Below the pieces are notes generated by a model. The model was not told the DNA's origin. It worked only from the letters and a program-made list of their open reading frames with translations, and searched no databases. Below, piece after piece: positions 27,468 to 35,626 of a stretch of 64,000 nt of DNA. Positions within the stretch are counted from its first letter, which is position 1; each line of letters begins with the position of its first letter. Location of the stretch: assembly GCF_001665835.1 (NCBI RefSeq), contig NZ_LZSX01000085.1:1-64000 (forward strand). The letters run 5' to 3'. The translations under genes and the position numbers were made by a program. This DNA is from Mycobacterium colombiense. GTDB lineage: Bacteria; Actinomycetota; Actinomycetes; Mycobacteriales; Mycobacteriaceae.

Positions 27468-28895
27468 ATGCGCGAATACCTGAAGTTCTACATCGACGGA
27501 CAGTGGGTCGACCCCGTGCGCCCCAACGCCTTCGACGTCGAAAACCCGGCAACCGAGCAGGTTTCCGGGAAGATCTCGCTGGGGTCGGCGGCCGACGTCG
27601 ACGTGGCGGTCAACGCCGCCCGGCGAGCCTTTACCGGCTGGTCGCAGAGCACCCGCGAGCAGCGCCTGGACCTGTTGCAGGCCATCCTCGCGGAATACCA
27701 GAAGCGCGCGGACGATCTCGCCGAGGCGGTCACCGAGGAGATCGGCGCGCCGCCCTCGCTGGCCGCGGGGCCGCAGGTCTTTCTCGGGATCGGTCACCTC
27801 ACCACCGCGATCGACGCCCTGAAGAACTTCGCATTCGAGGAACGCAAAGGGGCGACGTTGATCGCCAAGGAGCCGATCGGCGTCTGCGGTCTGATCACGC
27901 CCTGGAACTGGCCGATCAACCAGGTCGCGGTCAAGGTCTACCCGGCGCTGGCCACCGGCTGCACCGTCATCCTGAAACCCTCTGAGGTGGCGCCGTATTC
28001 GCCCTACATCTTCGCCGAGATCCTGGATGCCGCGGGCGTGCCGGCCGGGGTGTTCAACCTGATCAACGGCGACGGCGCGGGCGTCGGTGTGGCCCTGGCG
28101 AGCCATCCTGACATCGACATGGTGTCGTTCACCGGATCCACCCGCGCCGGCGTGGAGGTGGCCGCCAATGCCGCCGCGACCGTGAAACGAGTGACCCAGG
28201 AACTCGGCGGCAAGAGCCCCAACATCGTCCTCGACGACAGTGGCTTCGCCGCGGGCGTCAGCGCCGGCGTGGCCAACATGATGCCCAATTCCGGGCAGAG
28301 CTGTAACGCGCCGTCGCGCATGCTGGTCCCGAATTCCCGGATGGACGAGGCCATTGCCATCGCGCGGGAGACCGCCGAGAAAGTCGCGGTGGGAACCGAC
28401 GACGCGACGGCCATCGGACCGGTGGCGTCCCGGACGCAGTTCGAGAAGGTGCAGCGCCTGATCCAGCAGGGCATCGACGAGGGCGCGACCGTGGTCGCGG
28501 GAGGCGCCGGCCGGCCGGCCGGACTGGACAAGGGGTACTACGTCAAGCCGACCGTCTTCGCGCACGTCACCAACGACATGACGATCGCGCGGGAGGAGAT
28601 CTTCGGGCCGGTGCTGTGCATCCTCGGCTACGACGACCTCGACCACGCCGTCGAGATCGCCAACGACACCCAGTACGGCCTCGCCGGCTTCGTTTCGGGG
28701 GCCGACCTCGACACGGCACGCGACGTCGCCCGCAAGATCCGCGCGGGATGGGTGACCATCAATCACGCATTCGACATGAACGCGCCGTTCGGCGGGTACA
28801 AGCGCAGCGGCAACGGTCGCGAATGGAGCGAATTCGGCTTCCACGAGTACCTGGAAGTCAAGAGCACCCTGGGCTACGCGCCTGACAAGGCCTGA
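27468..28895 (+). CDS. NAD(P)-dependent aldehyde dehydrogenase
   Basis: A 475-residue ALDH-superfamily enzyme. It has TPWNWP near residue 145, FTGSTRAG for cofactor binding, the general base Glu245 in QELGGKSP, the catalytic Cys279 in SGQSCNAPSR and EEIFGPVL near 380. It starts 30 bp after the ThDP gene, with AAAGAGGATCG upstream. It is the last gene of the plus operon and probably oxidises the aldehyde released by the ThDP enzyme to an acid, which one of the two ligases could then activate. Confidence 0.92.
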   Translation: MREYLKFYIDGQWVDPVRPNAFDVENPATEQVSGKISLGSAADVDVAVNAARRAFTGWSQSTREQRLDLLQAILAEYQKRADDLAEAVTEEIGAPPSLAAGPQVFLGIGHLTTAIDALKNFAFEERKGATLIAKEPIGVCGLITPWNWPINQVAVKVYPALATGCTVILKPSEVAPYSPYIFAEILDAAGVPAGVFNLINGDGAGVGVALASHPDIDMVSFTGSTRAGVEVAANAAATVKRVTQELGGKSPNIVLDDSGFAAGVSAGVANMMPNSGQSCNAPSRMLVPNSRMDEAIAIARETAEKVAVGTDDATAIGPVASRTQFEKVQRLIQQGIDEGATVVAGGAGRPAGLDKGYYVKPTVFAHVTNDMTIAREEIFGPVLCILGYDDLDHAVEIANDTQYGLAGFVSGADLDTARDVARKIRAGWVTINHAFDMNAPFGGYKRSGNGREWSEFGFHEYLEVKSTLGYAPDKA

Positions 28896-28973
28896 CGCGG
28901 CGGGGCCGAAATCCGAACGCGGCGCGGCGAAAAACGGTCGCGTGTCCTCCACCTGATCCCGCGCGCCCGCCTC

Positions 28974-29133
28974 TAGGCTGGCTTGCTGAACTCAACAGGA
29001 GGGGCAGCGACGTATCGGCATCAACCATGGCGCCGGGCGAGATGGTAGTTACGGCGCGCTGACAGCAAGCACCGAGCCGGGCGGGTCTCACCCCGCACAG
29101 GCTCGTCGTACTCGGCCCCGGTGGGTCGCCCCC
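28974..29133 (+). promoter_or_regulatory. Leader region of the acyltransferase gene
   Basis: TAGGCT at 28974-28979 is a common mycobacterial -10 sequence and would serve the acyltransferase starting at 29134. The roughly 150 bp between contain AGGAGGGG at 28997-29004 followed by no open frame of note. No terminator is evident after the aldehyde dehydrogenase. Confidence 0.35.
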
Positions 29134-31134
29134 ATGCGCCGCGTGGGCCGGCTGGCGATCTGGGACCGGCCGGAGCGGGCCAGCGGGATTCCGGCACTCG
29201 ACGGGCTGCGCGCGATCGCGGTCGCGCTGGTGCTCATCGAGCACGGCGGCATCTCCGGCGTCAGCGGCGGATTCATCGGCGTCGACGTCTTTTTCGTCCT
29301 CAGCGGATTCCTGATCACCTCGCTGCTGCTGGACGAGCTGGGCCGCACCGGCCGTATCGAGCTGACCGGCTTCTGGATTCGGCGCGCGCGGCGACTGCTG
29401 CCCGCGCTGGTGCTGATGGTGCTCACCGTGGCCGCGGCCCGCCAGCTGCTGCCCGACCGGTCGCTGACCGGATTGCGCGACGACGCCATCGCGGCCTTCG
29501 TGTGGCTGGCGAACTGGCGGTTCGTCGCCCAGAAGACCGACTACTTCACCCAGGGTGCGCCGCCCTCGCCGCTACAGCACACTTGGTCACTCGGGGTGGA
29601 GGAGCAGTACTACTTCGTCTGGCCGGTGCTGCTCATCGCGGTCACCCTGCTGCTCGCCGCCCGCGCCAGGCGCCGCTCGACCCGCGCCACCGTCGGCGGT
29701 GTGCGGTTCGCCACGTTCCTGATCGCCACCGTGGGCGCACTGGCCTCGGCTGCGCTCGCCATCGTCATGACGTCGGATGGGACCCGCGACCGGATCTACT
29801 TCGGCACCGACACCCGCGCGCAGGCGTTGCTGGTCGGCGCCGCGTCGGCCGCCCTCCTGGTTCGGGACTGGCCGTCGATGAACCGCGGTTGGTGCATGAT
29901 CCGTACCCGGTGGGGGCGCCGGGTCGCCCGCGTTCTGCCACTGCTCGGGTTGGCCGGGCTGGCGGCGGCGACGCACTACGCCACCGGCGCCAGCGGCGAA
30001 TTCCGGCACGGCCTGCTGATCGGGGTCGCGATCGCGGCGGTGATCGTGATCGCACCCGTCGCGCTGGAGCAGCGCGGCCTCGTCGCCCGCGCGCTCGCGT
30101 TGCGCCCGCTGGTGTGGCTGGGAACCATCTCCTACGGCGTCTACTTGTGGCATTGGCCAATCTTCTTGGCGCTCAACGGCGAACGCACCGGGTGGTCCGG
30201 GCTGCCGTTGTTCGCCGCTCGGTGCGGTGCCACGCTGGCGGCGGCCGGGGCATCGTATTGGCTGCTCGAACAACCGGTCCGGCGCTGGCGACCGGCGCGG
30301 GTGGCGCTGCTGCCGCTGGCGGCAGCGACCGTGGCCAGCGCGGCGGCGGTGACGTTGTTCATGGTTCCGGTGGGCACCGGGCCCGGTCTACGCGAGGTCG
30401 GACTACCGCCCGACGTCTCGGCGGTCGCGGCCGTCTCGCCGTCGCTGCCCGGGGGTAGCCGGCCGGCGCCCCGAGATGTCAACCGGCCGTTCACCGTTTC
30501 GGTGTTCGGTGATTCGATCGGGTGGACCTGGATGCACTACCTGCCTCCGACGCCAGGGTTCACGTTCCTCGACCACACCGTCATCGGATGCAGCCTGGTG
30601 CGTGGCACGCCGTACCGCTACATCGGTCAGACTCTCGAGCAACGATCCGAATGCGACGGCTGGCCGATTCGCTGGTCGAAGCAAGTCAGCCAGGATCAGC
30701 CGGACGTCGCGTTGCTGGTCATCGGCCGCTGGGAAACGGTGGACCGGGTCAACGAGGGCCAGTGGACCCACATCGGCGACCCGACCTTCGACGCGTACCT
30801 CAACGGTGAGCTCGAACGGGCGCTGACCATCGTGGGTGCCACCGGTGTCCACGTGGTGGTCGCGACCGTCCCCTACAGCCGGGGCGGTGAAAAGCCGGAC
30901 GGCCGGCTGTATCCGGAGGACCAGCCGGACCGGGTCAACCTGTGGAACACCATGTTGCGCAAGACCGTCAGCCACCACCCGAACGTCGCGATCCTCGACC
31001 TGAACAAGAAGCTGTGCCCCGACGGCGTTTACACCGCCAAGGTCGACGGCATCAAGGTGCGCAGCGACGGCGTGCACCTCACCCCCGAAGGGGTGAAGTG
31101 GCTGACGCCGTGGCTCGAGGAATCGCTGAGGTAG
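29134..31134 (+). CDS. Membrane acyltransferase (acyltransferase-3/OafA) with C-terminal SGNH domain
   Basis: A 666-residue protein. Residues about 15-400 form the ten-helix acyltransferase-3 domain: IPALDGLRAIAVALVLIEHGG, then GVDVFFVLSGFLIT, FWIRRARRLLPAL and HTWSLGVEEQYYFVWPVLL. After a linker an SGNH-hydrolase-like domain (FSVFGDSIG near 455 to the DGVHLTPEG His/Asp end) faces outside the membrane. This two-part protein O-acylates cell-wall glycans or glycolipids. M. tuberculosis Rv0111, which lies near ctpI there, has the same layout, so this may be its orthologue. Confidence 0.9.
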   Translation: MRRVGRLAIWDRPERASGIPALDGLRAIAVALVLIEHGGISGVSGGFIGVDVFFVLSGFLITSLLLDELGRTGRIELTGFWIRRARRLLPALVLMVLTVAAARQLLPDRSLTGLRDDAIAAFVWLANWRFVAQKTDYFTQGAPPSPLQHTWSLGVEEQYYFVWPVLLIAVTLLLAARARRRSTRATVGGVRFATFLIATVGALASAALAIVMTSDGTRDRIYFGTDTRAQALLVGAASAALLVRDWPSMNRGWCMIRTRWGRRVARVLPLLGLAGLAAATHYATGASGEFRHGLLIGVAIAAVIVIAPVALEQRGLVARALALRPLVWLGTISYGVYLWHWPIFLALNGERTGWSGLPLFAARCGATLAAAGASYWLLEQPVRRWRPARVALLPLAAATVASAAAVTLFMVPVGTGPGLREVGLPPDVSAVAAVSPSLPGGSRPAPRDVNRPFTVSVFGDSIGWTWMHYLPPTPGFTFLDHTVIGCSLVRGTPYRYIGQTLEQRSECDGWPIRWSKQVSQDQPDVALLVIGRWETVDRVNEGQWTHIGDPTFDAYLNGELERALTIVGATGVHVVVATVPYSRGGEKPDGRLYPEDQPDRVNLWNTMLRKTVSHHPNVAILDLNKKLCPDGVYTAKVDGIKVRSDGVHLTPEGVKWLTPWLEESLR

Positions 31135-31136
31135 TT

Positions 31137-31796
31137 CTAATCGCTTGTGCGGCAGCTGATCTCCATGCTGTCGCTGTCGCGAACCTGGAAGTTGAAGCTC
31201 ACGTAGCCGTTCTCGGGGTTGCGCACCCGGTCCAGATAGGGCGCCATGTCGGCCGAGCTGGCGTTGTCGGCGATGACCAGCACACCGGGTGACAGGCGGG
31301 GTTCCAGCAGCTCGAGCACGGGCAGGTACAGGTCCTTCCAGCCGTCGAGCAAGACGAAATCGACCGGCCCCGCGACGTCCGCCAGCGTGGACAGCGCGTC
31401 GCCTTCGAGGATGGTGATGACGTCGTCCAGGCCGGTCTCGGCGAACGTCTGCTTGGCCGCGGCGATCTTGGTTCCGCTGAGTTCGGTAGTCACCACACGG
31501 CCGGTGCCGTTGTCGCGCACCGCGGCGGCCAGGTGCACGGCGGAAATCCCGAAAGACATCCCGAATTCGACGATGGTAGCCGGGCGGGTGGCGCGCACCA
31601 GTGAATACAGCAGCCGGCCGGCTTCCGGTGTCACCGGGATGTAGAACTCGCTCATCGCCTCGGCCCGCTCCTGTGCGGTCATCGGCCGATCGAACGTGCC
31701 GCGCCGCTCGCGCAACAGCGACATCTGGTTTTTCGACTCGGCGTACATGCGGTCGAGCGTCGAAGCGACCCGGGCATCCTGCAACGTTGTGGTCAT
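31137..31796 (-). CDS. SAM-dependent O-methyltransferase
   Basis: A 219-residue class I methyltransferase. It has TIVEFGMSFGISAVHLAAAV (SAM motif I, about residue 75), TTELSG, EGDALSTL and DFVLLDGWKDLYLPVL (about 135-150), matching the catechol-type/caffeoyl-CoA O-methyltransferase family. The substrate is unknown. It converges on the acyltransferase with only 2 bp between stops. Its start (31796) lies 75 bp from the promoter of the M-box transcript on the other strand. Confidence 0.87.
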   Translation of the reverse strand: MTTTLQDARVASTLDRMYAESKNQMSLLRERRGTFDRPMTAQERAEAMSEFYIPVTPEAGRLLYSLVRATRPATIVEFGMSFGISAVHLAAAVRDNGTGRVVTTELSGTKIAAAKQTFAETGLDDVITILEGDALSTLADVAGPVDFVLLDGWKDLYLPVLELLEPRLSPGVLVIADNASSADMAPYLDRVRNPENGYVSFNFQVRDSDSMEISCRTSD

Positions 31797-31870
31797 GGCA
31801 TCGAGCCTAGGCGCGCAGGCTGGGCGGGCGCTGGGAGAGCGGCGCAGGGCGTCAGGGATCCGTTAAGCGT

Positions 31871-31900
31871 TTGACGAGGCCGCGACCACGGTGTCACTAT
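31871..31900 (+). promoter_or_regulatory. Sigma-A-like promoter of the M-box transcript
   Basis: TTGACG (31871-31876) and CACTAT (31895-31900) with an 18-bp spacer form a housekeeping-type promoter. Transcription would begin about 31907, exactly at the predicted 5' end of the riboswitch. Confidence 0.65.
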
Positions 31901-31904
31901 GGAC

Positions 31905-32133
31905 CCCGCAAGCACCTCGGTAGGTGAGGCGTCTGCATGGATACAGGCCACTGACCCCGAACGTCGAGAGACGCCCCGGGTCAGGACAGCTCTTCCCGGA
32001 CCCAAGGGTTGAGCCCAAGTGGCTTCTGGACTAGGAGCGATCGCAAGCGCGGCGAAGCCGGGCGCAGCGGGTCGCGACCATCGGCTATGTCCGGATACGC
32101 CGTGCAGTGCCGAAGCTCCGACGAGAGGGGTGC
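31905..32133 (+). ncRNA. M-box (ykoK leader) Mg2+ riboswitch
   Basis: Conserved M-box elements occur in the right order: GTAGGTGAGGC (about 31920-31930), ATGGATACAGGCCACTG, GAACGTCGAGAGACGCC with the GNRA-like kissing loop, GGGTCAGGACAG, and the 3' part GGATACGCCGTGCAGTGC, GAAGCTC and ACGAGAGGGG (about 32091-32130). 5' GCACCTC can pair with 3' GAGGGGTGC to close P1. M-boxes sense Mg2+ and shut off downstream genes when Mg2+ is plentiful. The downstream gene is an NRAMP-related transporter. M. tuberculosis carries M-boxes before Rv1535 and the PE20 operon. Confidence 0.9.
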
Positions 32134-32157
32134 GACCCGCGGCATGTGTCGCGGGTC
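32134..32157 (+). terminator. Terminator-like expression platform of the M-box
   Basis: GACCCGCG and CGCGGGTC form a perfect 8-bp stem with an 8-nt loop directly after the aptamer. The following ATTCCTGCCTCTTTCGTTC is pyrimidine-rich but not a true T-run. It fits a Mg2+-stabilised terminator; Rho involvement is also possible. Confidence 0.65.
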
Positions 32158-32230
32158 ATTCCTGCCTCTTTCGTTCAGGTGAATGTGGTGACACCCGCGT
32201 GTGTCTTGGCCGTGAGGAGGTGAGGGCGAG

Positions 32231-32305
32231 ATGAGTCCCGGCGATAGTCCCTATCCGAAATCCGTCTTGTCCCGATCCGGTTCCGGCATTTCGTTCACCG
32301 CCTGA
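32231..32305 (+). CDS. 24-residue small ORF in the M-box leader
   Basis: An ATG at 32231 is preceded by GAGGAGGTGAGGGCGAG, one of the strongest ribosome sites in the window. It opens a 24-codon frame (MSPGDSPYPK, then SVLSRSGSGISFTA) ending TGA at 32305. It lies after the terminator hairpin and 70 bp before the next small gene. It could be a leader peptide whose translation affects Rho access, or a small protein. No family is recognised. Confidence 0.45.
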   Translation: MSPGDSPYPKSVLSRSGSGISFTA

Positions 32306-32375
32306 CCTCGCCTGGTGCTGCGCGGCTGACACGCCGTGCCGACGCCGATCGGGCCTCCGTCAGGAGAAGAACATC

Positions 32376-32591
32376 ATGGCTTTTGTTATCACGCACCGTT
32401 TTTCCACTGCTTCCCGGATGCGCGGACGCTCGATGCTGCGCGCAGGCCGGTTGTTGGCCAACAGGTTTCACCTGCACGTGGGTCTGACCCCGCAGGAGCG
32501 GGCCAACCTGTACGTGTCGAGGATGCCGATCGCGATGGTCACCGCATCGCTGGGTGGCCACGCCTCGGGTTCCGACAGCAACCACCGTTGA
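32376..32591 (+). CDS. Small basic protein downstream of the M-box
   Basis: A 71-residue protein with ATG at 32376 and a good ribosome site (CAGGAGAAGAACATC). The N-terminal half is rich in Arg (RMRGRSMLRAGRLLANRF) and is followed by LTPQERANLYVSRMP and a histidine/serine tail. It has no signal peptide or membrane segment. It is first substantial gene after the riboswitch. In M. tuberculosis an M-box also precedes a small conserved protein (Rv1535); whether the two are related needs alignment. Confidence 0.65.
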   Translation: MAFVITHRFSTASRMRGRSMLRAGRLLANRFHLHVGLTPQERANLYVSRMPIAMVTASLGGHASGSDSNHR

Positions 32592-32603
32592 ACCATTGCC
32601 TCG

Positions 32604-32632
32604 GCGACGGGCGTCACAGCGGCGCCCGTCGC
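32604..32632 (+). terminator. Strong hairpin between the small gene and the transporter
   Basis: GCGACGGGCG and CGCCCGTCGC form a perfect 10-bp GC-rich stem with a 9-nt loop, 13 bp after the small gene's stop. A second short hairpin with a GCGA tetraloop is at 32666-32681. No T-run follows, so it may lower read-through or mark RNA processing. Confidence 0.55.
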
Positions 32633-32706
32633 TGCAGGCGCGTTGAGTGCCGCAACCACGACTGCCTCACCGCGAGGTGAGAACCATTCGAGATAGCGAG
32701 GATTCG

Positions 32707-34509
32707 ATGACTTCGATCGACACCGGCGGCGACCGCCGCGACTCGGGGTTCGCCGCTGTCGCGCCGGCCGACGCACGCCGCGAGGCGCAAAGCCCGGCGG
32801 TGCTGGATTCCGCGCACGTCGGCGACATCGTCGGTGCTTTCGGGCGTATCCGGCGCGACGGGGACGGCGGCTACGGGGCATTCAGCGGACGTTGGCGCCG
32901 CCTGCGCACACTGGCCGTCATCACCGGTCCTGGGCTGATCGTCATGGTGGGCGACAACGACGCCGGTGGCGTCGCGACCTACGCGCAGGCCGGCCAGAAC
33001 TACGGCATGGGCCTGTTGTGGACGCTGGCGCTGCTGATTCCGGTGCTGTACGTGAACCAGGAGATGGTGCTGCGGCTGGGTGCGGTGGCCCGGGTTGGGC
33101 ACGCTCGCTTGATATTCGAGCGGTTCGGCAAGTTCTGGGGCGCCTTCAGCGTCGGTGATCTGCTGGTCCTGAACGCCTTGACGATCGTGACCGAATTCAT
33201 CGGCGTCTCACTGGCTCTCGGCTTCCTGGGTTGCCCAAGGATCGTCGCCGTCCCCGCCGCCGCTGTGCTGCTGTTCGCGGTGGTGGCCGGCGGATCGTTC
33301 CGCCGCTGGGAGCGGCTGATGTTCCTGCTGATCGCGGTGAACGTGCTGATCTTCCCGATGGTGTGGCTGGTGCATCCGACCCCGAAAGCGACGGTGGCCG
33401 GCCTGATCCCGCAGTTCCCGGGCGGGCTCAACTCGACGGTGCTGCTGCTGGTGGTCGCGATCGTTGGCACCACGGTCGCGCCGTGGCAGCTGTTCTTCCA
33501 GCAGTCCAACGTGGTGGACAAGCGCATCACCGCCCGCTGGATCCCCTACGGCCGAGCGGATTTGGCCATCGGAATCGTCGTGGTCATGGTCGGCGCGACG
33601 GCGTTGATGGCCGTTGCGGCGTTCGGATTGACCGGCACCGCCGATGCGGGTCACTTCACCGATGCGGGCGCGGTCGCCTCGGGCTTGTCGAAGCATCTGG
33701 GCGGCGCGCTGGGCGTGTTGTTCGCGATCATCCTGTTGGACGCGTCGCTGATCGGCGCCAACGCCGTCGGCCTGGCGACCACCTATGCGGTCGGTGATGC
33801 CATAGGCAAGCGGCACTCGTTGCATTGGAAGATCAGCGAGGCCCCGCTGTTCTACGGTGGTTACGCGATACTGCTCGGGGCTTCCGCGGCGGTCTCCTTC
33901 AGCCCCGACCACATCCTGGGCCTGGTGACGCAGGGCGTCCAGGCGCTCGCCGGCGTCCTGCTTCCCTCGGCCACTGTCTTTCTGGTGCTGCTGTGCAACG
34001 ACCGGGCGGTGCTGGGCCCGTGGGTGAACACGGTGCGGCAGAACATCATTGCCTGGACCATCGTGTGGTGTCTGGTACTGCTGTCGCTGGCGTTGACTGC
34101 CGCGACCTTCTTCCCGCACCTGTCCACCGCCACGCTCGAGGAGGGCCTTGCCGGCGGAGCGGTGCTGGGCCTCGTCGGCGGTGCGGTGATGATCATCGCC
34201 GGCCGGCGGCACCGCAACCTGACCGACGCCGAAGCCATCGTGCGCACGCTCGGCGGCGGCCTGGACCCGGAGGAGGTCGACGAACTCGACGAGGCCTCGT
34301 CGCTGACGCGTGCCGAGCGGCGGGCCGTTCGTCGCCAGGACCGGGCCGGCTGGCAGACCCCCAACCTCGCGCTGCTCGATCGGCCGACGATGTCACCGAT
34401 GCGCCGGGCGGGGCTGTTCACCCTGCGCGGCTACCTGGTGGTGGCCGTCGCCTTCGTCATCATCAAGATCGTGCAGGCCGGTGTGGTCGGGCCGGCCGCC
34501 TCATTGTGA
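32707..34509 (+). CDS. NRAMP-related divalent metal transporter, probable Mg2+ importer
   Basis: A 600-residue membrane protein with about 11 helices from residue 70. The NRAMP pattern is clear, but both metal-site motifs differ. The TM1 DPGN is replaced by Asp83-Asn-Asp-Ala-Gly (MVGDNDAGG). The TM6 Met-Pro-His-Asn is replaced by Ala258-Pro-Trp-Gln (TTVAPWQLFFQQ). Loss of the TM6 methionine is the mark of NRAMP-related magnesium transporters (NRMT), some of which are under M-box control. A hydrophilic N-terminus of about 60 residues and a cytosolic loop near 505-565 are extra. The ATG at 32707 is chosen over upstream in-frame codons because GCGAGG precedes it. It overlaps the convergent next gene by 9 bp. 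Confidence 0.88.
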   Translation: MTSIDTGGDRRDSGFAAVAPADARREAQSPAVLDSAHVGDIVGAFGRIRRDGDGGYGAFSGRWRRLRTLAVITGPGLIVMVGDNDAGGVATYAQAGQNYGMGLLWTLALLIPVLYVNQEMVLRLGAVARVGHARLIFERFGKFWGAFSVGDLLVLNALTIVTEFIGVSLALGFLGCPRIVAVPAAAVLLFAVVAGGSFRRWERLMFLLIAVNVLIFPMVWLVHPTPKATVAGLIPQFPGGLNSTVLLLVVAIVGTTVAPWQLFFQQSNVVDKRITARWIPYGRADLAIGIVVVMVGATALMAVAAFGLTGTADAGHFTDAGAVASGLSKHLGGALGVLFAIILLDASLIGANAVGLATTYAVGDAIGKRHSLHWKISEAPLFYGGYAILLGASAAVSFSPDHILGLVTQGVQALAGVLLPSATVFLVLLCNDRAVLGPWVNTVRQNIIAWTIVWCLVLLSLALTAATFFPHLSTATLEEGLAGGAVLGLVGGAVMIIAGRRHRNLTDAEAIVRTLGGGLDPEEVDELDEASSLTRAERRAVRRQDRAGWQTPNLALLDRPTMSPMRRAGLFTLRGYLVVAVAFVIIKIVQAGVVGPAASL

Positions 34510-35445
34510 GTTAGTGGGCAGCAGAACGATTTTCCCGTGGGTGTGCCGCTGCTCCAGCTCGGCATACGCGTCGGCCACCCGGTCCAGCGGGTAGGTCGCG
34601 GCGATGTCCAACTCGATGGCGCCGGAGACGATCAGGTCGGCCATCTCGGCGAGCACCTCGGGCGTCGAGGCCTCCATGCTGCCCTCGGTCTTGGCGCCCA
34701 CTTCGCCCGCCTTCTGGAACGAGATGATGGTGTCGATCCGCTCGGGCGCCACGCCGAGATCGACGGCGAGCTGGACATAGTCCGGGCCGAACAGGTCGAT
34801 GAATGCGTCGATGCCATCCGGCGCCGCCTCGCGCAGCCGCTCGGCCAGCCCGTCACCGTAGGCGATCGGTATGACGCCATGCGCGCGCAACCAGTCGGCG
34901 TTGCCGGGCCCGGCGATGCCGAGCACCCGCGCCTCGCGCAGCACCAAGAGCTGGACGACCAGACTGCCCACCCCGCCCGCGGCGGCCGACACCGCGATCG
35001 TCTCACCCGGTTGAGGCGCAACCGCACGGACGGCCGCATAGGCGGTCACCCCGACCACGTACAGCGAACCCGCTGCCTCCCAACTGAGTTGGGCCGGTTT
35101 GCGGATCAACTGGTTCACCGGGACCGCGGTGTGCGTGGCGTGGCTGGACCGGCGCATGCTGAATCCCAGTACTTCGTCGCCGACGGAAAACTCGGTGACC
35201 CCGGGTCCCACGGCGGTGACGACGCCGGCCAGATCGCTGCCCTGTCCGGAAGGGAAGGTGGCCGGGAACATCTCGTGCATCGCCCCGACCCGGATGCCGG
35301 CCTCGCCGGGGTTTATCCCCGCGGCTCGAACCTCGACGACGACCTCGCCGAGCCCGGGGGAGGGCATCTCGATGTCGGCGACGTACAACACCTCGCGTCC
35401 TCCGTAGCGGTCGAACCGTACTGCGCGCGCCGCTGCAGCCGTCAT
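34501..35445 (-). CDS. NADP-dependent quinone oxidoreductase-like MDR protein
   Basis: A 314-residue zinc-free medium-chain reductase. It has VRFDRYGGREVLYVADIEMPSPGLGEVVVEVRAAGINPGE at the start, QGSDLAGVVTAVGPGV near 70 and the NADPH site AAAGGVGSLVVQL near 150. The zinc ligands of alcohol dehydrogenases are missing. The ATG at 35445 follows GGAAGGAGATCGGC, a near-ideal ribosome site, and was preferred to a longer frame from 35529. It converges on the transporter gene. The role is probably reduction of a quinone or enone. Confidence 0.88.
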   Translation of the reverse strand: MTAAAARAVRFDRYGGREVLYVADIEMPSPGLGEVVVEVRAAGINPGEAGIRVGAMHEMFPATFPSGQGSDLAGVVTAVGPGVTEFSVGDEVLGFSMRRSSHATHTAVPVNQLIRKPAQLSWEAAGSLYVVGVTAYAAVRAVAPQPGETIAVSAAAGGVGSLVVQLLVLREARVLGIAGPGNADWLRAHGVIPIAYGDGLAERLREAAPDGIDAFIDLFGPDYVQLAVDLGVAPERIDTIISFQKAGEVGAKTEGSMEASTPEVLAEMADLIVSGAIELDIAATYPLDRVADAYAELEQRHTHGKIVLLPTNSQ

Positions 35446-35626
35446 GCCGATCTCCTTCCGCGCGAGGATGCTCTTACCCACGCCAGCATAGGCACCCGAA
35501 GTGCTACCCACCGGGCGCCGAGTGGGCATATGTTCGTAGCAAGCCTGGTTTCACACCAGCATTTCGCCGGCGGCGTCGGGAGCCGCGGTGAAAGCCGGAT
35601 ACCGATGACACGTGGAAGGAACGTGC

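Noticed and set aside
26757-28952. 731-codon minus-strand frame opposite the aldehyde dehydrogenase
   Set aside because: Shadow of the real ALDH and ThDP genes; no recognisable motif.
29027-29062. 11-codon ATG frame before the acyltransferase
   Set aside because: Too short and without a ribosome site at a proper distance.
32019-32234. 71-codon plus-strand frame over the M-box
   Set aside because: It runs through conserved riboswitch sequence and lacks a ribosome site; the RNA explains the conservation.
32707-34509. Annotation as manganese transporter MntH
   Set aside because: The TM1 and TM6 metal-site motifs of NRAMP Mn2+/Fe2+ carriers are missing and the upstream RNA senses Mg2+.
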